Shown here one piece after another: positions 60,601 through 64,000 of a stretch of DNA of 64,000 bases (positions are counted from its first letter, which is position 1; each line of letters begins with the position of its first letter). The position numbers and the translations under genes were made by a program. The stretch spans positions 372,001 to 436,000 of the forward strand of contig NZ_JAAXGE010000009.1 in NCBI RefSeq assembly GCF_014750685.1, given 5' to 3'. Source of the DNA: Bacteroides sp. GM023. Its GTDB lineage: Bacteria > Bacteroidota > Bacteroidia > Bacteroidales > Bacteroidaceae. Under the pieces are notes generated by a model. The model ran no database searches, was not told where the DNA came from, and saw nothing but the letters and a program-made list of their open reading frames with translations.

Positions 60601-61648
60601 AATACCGCATACCATCTCGTGGATAATACTTCTCGAAATAGGTATATTGATAAGGATAATAGTTGAGGCCGCCGAAGTAAGAACCTATCCACATACCATC
60701 TTCACGGTCTTTGAAGATGGTATAGATGGCATTATCGGCCAATGCGTAACGGTCTTCGGACTCCGAGGTGGTGAGATGGATGTATTTATTCGTTTCCAGA
60801 TTGTAGATGTAGACACCTTGTTCCGTACCTATCCACAATTCCGTATCCGAACGCAGGCAGATGCTGCGTACATAGTCGGTTAATAAACGGCGTACTTTGC
60901 GGGTAGTCAGGTTAATTTCCGCCAGGCCGTTGGACGAACCTATATAAATACAGTTGCGCAACCCCTTGACGTAGGTAGTGATAATATCTCCTTTGAAGGG
61001 TTCACCGCCTTCTGCATCCCGGAAGACAGTAAATTGGTTCGTATCTTCCGAGCGATACAGGTTGTCTTCGTAGCAACTAGCCCACAACTCGTTGTCTTCG
61101 AACCAAAAGCGGGTGATGTTGTGTGCCCTTTTACCTATTTTGGAAGAACACTCTTTCAGGCTGTTTTCTTTTTTATTGTAATGAAAGAGCCCCTGGGAGT
61201 CGGATGAAATCCAAATATCTTTTTGCGGGTCGGAGTCTATCCACGTTATGGTACGGCTGATAGTCCCGCCGATGCCTTCGATGGAGATGTCGAATGGAGT
61301 GAACTTTTCTAATTGGGGATTATAGATATAGACACCTGCGTCTGTCCCTACCCAAATATTTCCTTCCGCATCCTCATGTAGGGCTGTGATGAAGTTGTTG
61401 CCCAGTGAAGAGTTCTCCTTTTGGAAGGTACGGAATACAATGCCGTCATACTGGTTGAGCCCGTCTTTCGTGCCAAACCACATGAAGCCTTGCCGGTCTT
61501 GCAGAATGGCGTTCACCGAATTGTGTGAAAGTCCATCTTTAATGTCCAGCGTACGGAAATAATAATAAGGAGTTCTAGCTGCACTCTCCATCAAGAAGAC
61601 TGGAAGAAGCAGACTGATGATGGCGCATAAAATGCTTTTTGTTTTCAT
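57659..61648 (-). CDS. Hybrid two-component system (HTCS) sensor-regulator
   Basis: The 1329-residue protein has a signal peptide and a periplasmic sensor of repeated Reg_prop blades (DRQGFMWFGTKDGLNQYDG, DAEGNIWVGTDAGVYIYN, SYGKLWLATYSDGVF and others, about 30-670). A Y_Y_Y domain (about 690-765), one transmembrane helix (about 772-792), a histidine kinase with H832 (NVAHEIRTPLTLI) and its ATPase domain (GTGIGLALARSLAELHGG) follow. Then come a receiver domain with D1131 (VSDVMMPEMDG) and a C-terminal AraC HTH (KINEVCYMVGFNTPSYFTKCFQKQFG). It would sense an oligosaccharide directly and activate the adjacent susC operon. Confidence 0.96.
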   Translation of the reverse strand: MKTKSILCAIISLLLPVFLMESAARTPYYYFRTLDIKDGLSHNSVNAILQDRQGFMWFGTKDGLNQYDGIVFRTFQKENSSLGNNFITALHEDAEGNIWVGTDAGVYIYNPQLEKFTPFDISIEGIGGTISRTITWIDSDPQKDIWISSDSQGLFHYNKKENSLKECSSKIGKRAHNITRFWFEDNELWASCYEDNLYRSEDTNQFTVFRDAEGGEPFKGDIITTYVKGLRNCIYIGSSNGLAEINLTTRKVRRLLTDYVRSICLRSDTELWIGTEQGVYIYNLETNKYIHLTTSESEDRYALADNAIYTIFKDREDGMWIGSYFGGLNYYPYQYTYFEKYYPRDGMRYLGHRIREFCGSNDDTIWFGTEDKGLFHFSPTDGTITPFHHPALYHNIHGLCIDDNYLWVGTFAGGLNRIDLHNRELRHYSKGEAANTLNADNIFSICKSSTNNLWIGTTSGLMRYNRKTDDFTRIPEMNNIFVYDILEDSYGKLWLATYSDGVFCYTPSKNQWKQYTQKSGNINSLPYNKVISIFEDSHKQLWFMTQGAGFCRLRPETDDFVRYDMSQGFPGNTVYKMLEDDNGLLWLTTNKGLVSFHPETDTKHLYTTANGLLSNQFNYQSGYKDKRGTLYLGSVNGFVSFNPTTFTVSKQISPLVLTDFRQFNKRLPIGEENSPLSESITTSEAIELNADQNTFSLRAAVLNYQAPMSNTILYKLEGFDKEWYSTNDINTSISYSNLPYGSYTLRVRGANSDGVWNPQERLLKIQVNPPFYLSWAAYIIYFLLLTATVTFIIRYFRKRNHRKHQQAMEILKYEKERELYTSKINFFTNVAHEIRTPLTLIKSPLEHVLVSDHVNDAIKEDLEIMDLNTNRLLDLVNQLLDFRKTETKGFHLNFMNYNLSEILQKTYKRFISLARDKNFEFTIDIAENLYAAVDKEGFTKIVSNLFTNAIKYGKSRIHVEMKPAEKDDTLQLSVTNDGEIVPATMREEIFKPFIQYKGNSSYQVPGTGIGLALARSLAELHGGELTMDDALDCNRFILTLPLRQEQTLQLMTAEPEKAETEKEETTTSDKSPNLTTSPQFRYTLLVVEDNMEMNKFLVKQLSESYKVLTANNGVEALKILQESIVNLIVSDVMMPEMDGLELCNTVKTELDYSHIPIILLTAKTTLQSKIDGLQAGADAYVEKPFSMEYLKVSISSLLKNREQLQATFMHAPFVPTNNIAISKADEEFLKKLNALVQANMQNPEFSLIDMADQLFMGRSSLNRKIKGLLNVTPNDYLRIERLKKAARLLKEENCKINEVCYMVGFNTPSYFTKCFQKQFGVLPKDFTTI

Positions 61649-61679
61649 AGCAGACAGGATTGCAATATCTATTCAGCTA

Positions 61680-61687
61680 CAAAAGTA
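61680..61687 (-). promoter_or_regulatory. -7 promoter element of the HTCS gene
   Basis: Reads TACTTTTG on the minus strand, 32 bp before the start codon at 61648. It directly adjoins the T-run of the small gene's terminator. Confidence 0.6.
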
Positions 61688-61720
61688 TAAAAAAAGCGAG
61701 GATACTCGAAAGTTCCTCGC
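61688..61720 (-). terminator. Intrinsic terminator of the 45-residue gene
   Basis: GCGAGGA (61696-61702) and TCCTCGC (61714-61720) form the stem; on the minus strand it is followed by CTTTTTTTATAC. Confidence 0.75.
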
Positions 61721-61747
61721 CCAAATTCATATAATTAGTGTGTTTAT

Positions 61748-61885
61748 TTACATGGTAACCTGCTGTGACAGCAGTTTTTGAAGTTGACCGTTCAAGGTTT
61801 GACACATAGTACCATTTCCCATTGCTTGATAGCGTTTAATACGGTACTGTAACATCATAATTTTTTCATTTGCATTCTTTTTCAT
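61748..61885 (-). CDS. 45-residue small protein with its own promoter and terminator
   Basis: The frame encodes a basic, Gln- and Met-rich, probably helical peptide (starting MKKNANEKIMMLQYRIKRYQ, ending LLSQQVTM) with no signal peptide or membrane segment. A promoter-like TACCTTTG at 61959-61966 and an intrinsic terminator at 61688-61720 frame it as a stand-alone unit of about 250 nt. The coding looks genuine (a lysine/asparagine-rich start, no rare codons), but a structured small RNA with a chance frame is possible. No family is recognised. Confidence 0.6.
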   Translation of the reverse strand: MKKNANEKIMMLQYRIKRYQAMGNGTMCQTLNGQLQKLLSQQVTM

Positions 61886-61958
61886 AATTTGTTTCCTCTT
61901 TTTTTGCCCTCCACGTTTTGAAGAGCGGTTTTACATCTTGTTTTCTTTATTAACACTG

Positions 61959-61966
61959 CAAAGGTA
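61959..61966 (-). promoter_or_regulatory. -7 promoter element of the 45-residue gene
   Basis: Reads TACCTTTG on the minus strand, 74 bp before the start codon. The remaining part of the 299-bp gap up to 62184 holds only this and the divergent promoter at 62116; I see no further gene. Confidence 0.6.
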
Positions 61967-62115
61967 CAAAATGTTTTTGAATTATATGCTGTAAAACATA
62001 AAAATCTTCTTTTAATTCTGATTTTTCTTTTTAAGAGAGGTTCGAACACGGTAGATGTTACAAACCTATTACATACATTTACAGCTACTTGTGCCGTCTT
62101 TCAGAAAAAAACTTG

Positions 62116-62123
62116 TAATTTTG
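62116..62123 (+). promoter_or_regulatory. -7 promoter element of the transglutaminase-like gene
   Basis: TAATTTTG fits TAnnTTTG, 61 bp before the ATG at 62185. Confidence 0.45.
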
Positions 62124-62184
62124 TGAATGTGTACTTTGGTATGCATATTTATTTGACTATCGTTTATTTAATTAACACATAAAT

Positions 62185-64000
62185 ATGAAAACACTCGTCC
62201 GTCTTTTACTTGTCCCGTTTTTCTCTGTACTATTATTTTCATGCAGTGAATCCCATTTTCTGAAAGAAGAAGCTTATCGTAACCAGGTACTTCAAGATTT
62301 TGAGCAAAAACAACAGGCTCTTCCCGATGGAAATCTGTTTGCCATCCTTTCGGGGGATAGTTTGAGTCTCTCCGAACGCGAAGCGCTGATGTTTCTGTAT
62401 GCATATATGCCGATAGGGGATATAGCAGATTATCCCGGCGACTACTACCTGAGAAATATTCGCCTTTCCGAGCAAGCCCGTCGTGAAATGCCTTGGGGAA
62501 AGACTATTACCGATGAGTTATTCCGGCATTTTGTACTGCCTGTCCGTGTGAATAATGAGAATCTGGATGAATCCCGGGAAGTGTTTTATAGAGAACTGAA
62601 GGAACGGGTGAAAGGTCTTTCGATGAAGGATGCGATTTTAGAGGTAAATCACTGGTGTCATGAGAAAGTGGTATATCGTCCGAGTGATGCTCGTACCAGT
62701 TCGCCGCTGGCTTCGGTGAAAACGGCTTATGGACGTTGCGGGGAAGAGTCTACTTTTACTGTTGCCGCCTTACGTTCAGTCGGGATTCCTGCCCGTCAGG
62801 TATATACTCCCCGTTGGGCGCATACGGATGATAATCATGCCTGGGTAGAAGCCTGGGCAGATGGCAAGTGGTATTTCTTTGGTGCTTGTGAACCCGAACC
62901 GGTGCTGAACCTCGGTTGGTTCAATGCGCCCGCAAGTCGTGGAATGTTGATGCATACAAAAGTATTCGGTCGTTATAACGGGCCGGAGGAGATTATGCTT
63001 GAGACTCCGAATTATACTGAGATTAATGTGATAGATAATTATGCGCCTACGGGAAAGGCGGTAGTCATGGTGACTGATGCTGACGGTCAGCCTGTCACCG
63101 ATGCGAAGGTAGATTTCAAAGTTTATAATTACGCCGAGTTTTATACGGTTGCCACTAAATATACCGGTGCGGACGGTCAGGCTTCGTTGACAGCCGGAAA
63201 AGGAGATATGTTGGTATGGGTTTCCAAAGATGGTAAATTCGGTTATGGTAAACTGTCTTTTGGCAAAGATGATAAGCTGGTTCTTGCTTTGGATAAGAAA
63301 GAGGGGGAAGCCTATGCATTCGATTTGGACATTGTTCCACCCGCGGAAGGAGCGAACCTGCCCGAAGTAACTCCGGAACAACGCAAGGAAAATGATTTCC
63401 GGCTGGCTAAGGAAGATTCCATTCGCAATGCTTATGTGGCAACTATGATGACTGAAGAACGTGCGAAAGATGCACTTGCCAAATTTAACCTCAGCAATGA
63501 AGATAAGGAGAAAATGATAAAGATGCTGGTTGCTTCCCGGGGAAACTATAAAACGTTGCTTGTTTTTATGGAACTGGCTGCTGTGGATAAGAAAGAAGGG
63601 TTCGCTTTGGCATTGCTACAACAACTTTCTGCCAAAGACTGGCGGGATGTACAACTGATTGACTTGATGGATTATTTAATTGAAACTCCTGATTATCAAA
63701 AGTTGGGAGCACAGGCCAGTGCGGAACTGGTCAATCCGCGTGTAGAAAATGAAATGTTGACTGCTTACCGGTGCTTTTTCATGAGCGCCTTTTCACAAAA
63801 AGAGGTGGAATCTTTTGTGGAAGAACCGTCCAGTTTGGTTGAATGGTGTAAGAAAGAGATTAAGATTAACAATGAACTGAATTCCCAACGTATCCCTATT
63901 TCTCCGGTAGGAGTATGGCAAGCTCGTGTTGCCGATGAAAAGTCGCGTGATATTTTCTTTGTGGCAATGGCTCGTACTTTCGGCATACCTGCCCAAATAG
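62185..64000 (+). CDS. Transglutaminase-like lipoprotein (truncated by window end)
   Basis: ATG 62185 opens a frame that stays open to the window end (605 codons). The product starts with a signal peptide and lipobox (LLFSC, Cys near 19). A transglutaminase-like core (about 145-240) shows the catalytic triad pattern: C185 in TAYGRCGEES, H218 in DDNHAWVEAW and an Asp in WADGKWYFF. A beta-sandwich with carboxypeptidase-regulatory character follows (about 285-370: AVVMVTDADGQPVTDAKV), then a helical region. These proteins are thiol peptidases, amidases or transferases; the activity cannot be told from the sequence. It is a stand-alone gene divergent from the 45-residue gene. Confidence 0.85.
   Translation, partial: MKTLVRLLLVPFFSVLLFSCSESHFLKEEAYRNQVLQDFEQKQQALPDGNLFAILSGDSLSLSEREALMFLYAYMPIGDIADYPGDYYLRNIRLSEQARREMPWGKTITDELFRHFVLPVRVNNENLDESREVFYRELKERVKGLSMKDAILEVNHWCHEKVVYRPSDARTSSPLASVKTAYGRCGEESTFTVAALRSVGIPARQVYTPRWAHTDDNHAWVEAWADGKWYFFGACEPEPVLNLGWFNAPASRGMLMHTKVFGRYNGPEEIMLETPNYTEINVIDNYAPTGKAVVMVTDADGQPVTDAKVDFKVYNYAEFYTVATKYTGADGQASLTAGKGDMLVWVSKDGKFGYGKLSFGKDDKLVLALDKKEGEAYAFDLDIVPPAEGANLPEVTPEQRKENDFRLAKEDSIRNAYVATMMTEERAKDALAKFNLSNEDKEKMIKMLVASRGNYKTLLVFMELAAVDKKEGFALALLQQLSAKDWRDVQLIDLMDYLIETPDYQKLGAQASAELVNPRVENEMLTAYRCFFMSAFSQKEVESFVEEPSSLVEWCKKEIKINNELNSQRIPISPVGVWQARVADEKSRDIFFVAMARTFGIPAQI

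Overview
The window looks like a human-gut Bacteroides chromosome (B. ovatus/xylanisolvens/thetaiotaomicron type). The signs are three loci with SusC/SusD pairs, many lipoproteins, Bacteroides promoters (-7 TAnnTTTG) instead of Shine-Dalgarno-led genes, a hybrid two-component regulator, and a tmRNA whose tag reads GETNYALAA. The species is inferred, not proven.

Layout. (1) 1-15142, + strand: a beta-galactan utilisation locus made of the end of a GH53 endo-galactanase, a SusE/F-like surface lipoprotein, SusC, SusD, a GH35 beta-galactosidase, a clan GH-A enzyme resembling GH147, and a GH2 enzyme. Together they would bind, cut, import and trim pectic galactan. (2) 15304-17083, - strand: a lipoprotein lactonase and a DUF6078-like protein, separated by a 22-bp palindromic tandem repeat. 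(3) 17306-25860: an integrative element of about 8.5 kb inserted at the 5' end of ssrA. It carries a tyrosine integrase, HTH proteins, a rolling-circle Rep of the phage gene II/X type, two antirepressor-like proteins, an XRE repressor with an operator cluster, a run of small unknown genes, and a non-coding region with 12-bp-period repeats. It has no recognisable capsid, packaging, relaxase or conjugation gene. (4) 25842-26235: intact ssrA. (5) 26518-39072, + strand: an ECF sigma/anti-sigma-controlled SusC/SusD operon with a DUF4843-like lipoprotein, a PKD-like lipoprotein, a TlpA-like thioredoxin and a two-motif aspartic protease, followed by a GH29 fucosidase. (6) 40611-47400: a DUF4419 protein, dinB, a heparinase II/III-like protein with a small secreted partner, and a C1B cysteine peptidase. 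(7) 47518-61648, - strand: a third SusC/SusD locus with its HTCS regulator, a GLUG-repeat lipoprotein, a GH43 enzyme and an unassigned (alpha/alpha)6-like protein. (8) 61748-64000: a 45-residue small protein and a transglutaminase-like lipoprotein cut off by the window end.

The most unusual part is the ssrA element. A 26-bp direct repeat flanks it. The full tmRNA is rebuilt at its right end, and that end carries a look-alike of the native ssrA promoter region: the same TATCTTTG lies 121 bp before the tmRNA 5' end, against 123 bp on the native left side. The element therefore appears to insert between a tmRNA gene and its promoter while supplying a replacement promoter. Inside it, a 0.5-kb region between convergent genes holds short direct-repeat arrays whose spacing (12 bp, sometimes 11) persists while the repeated word changes from array to array.
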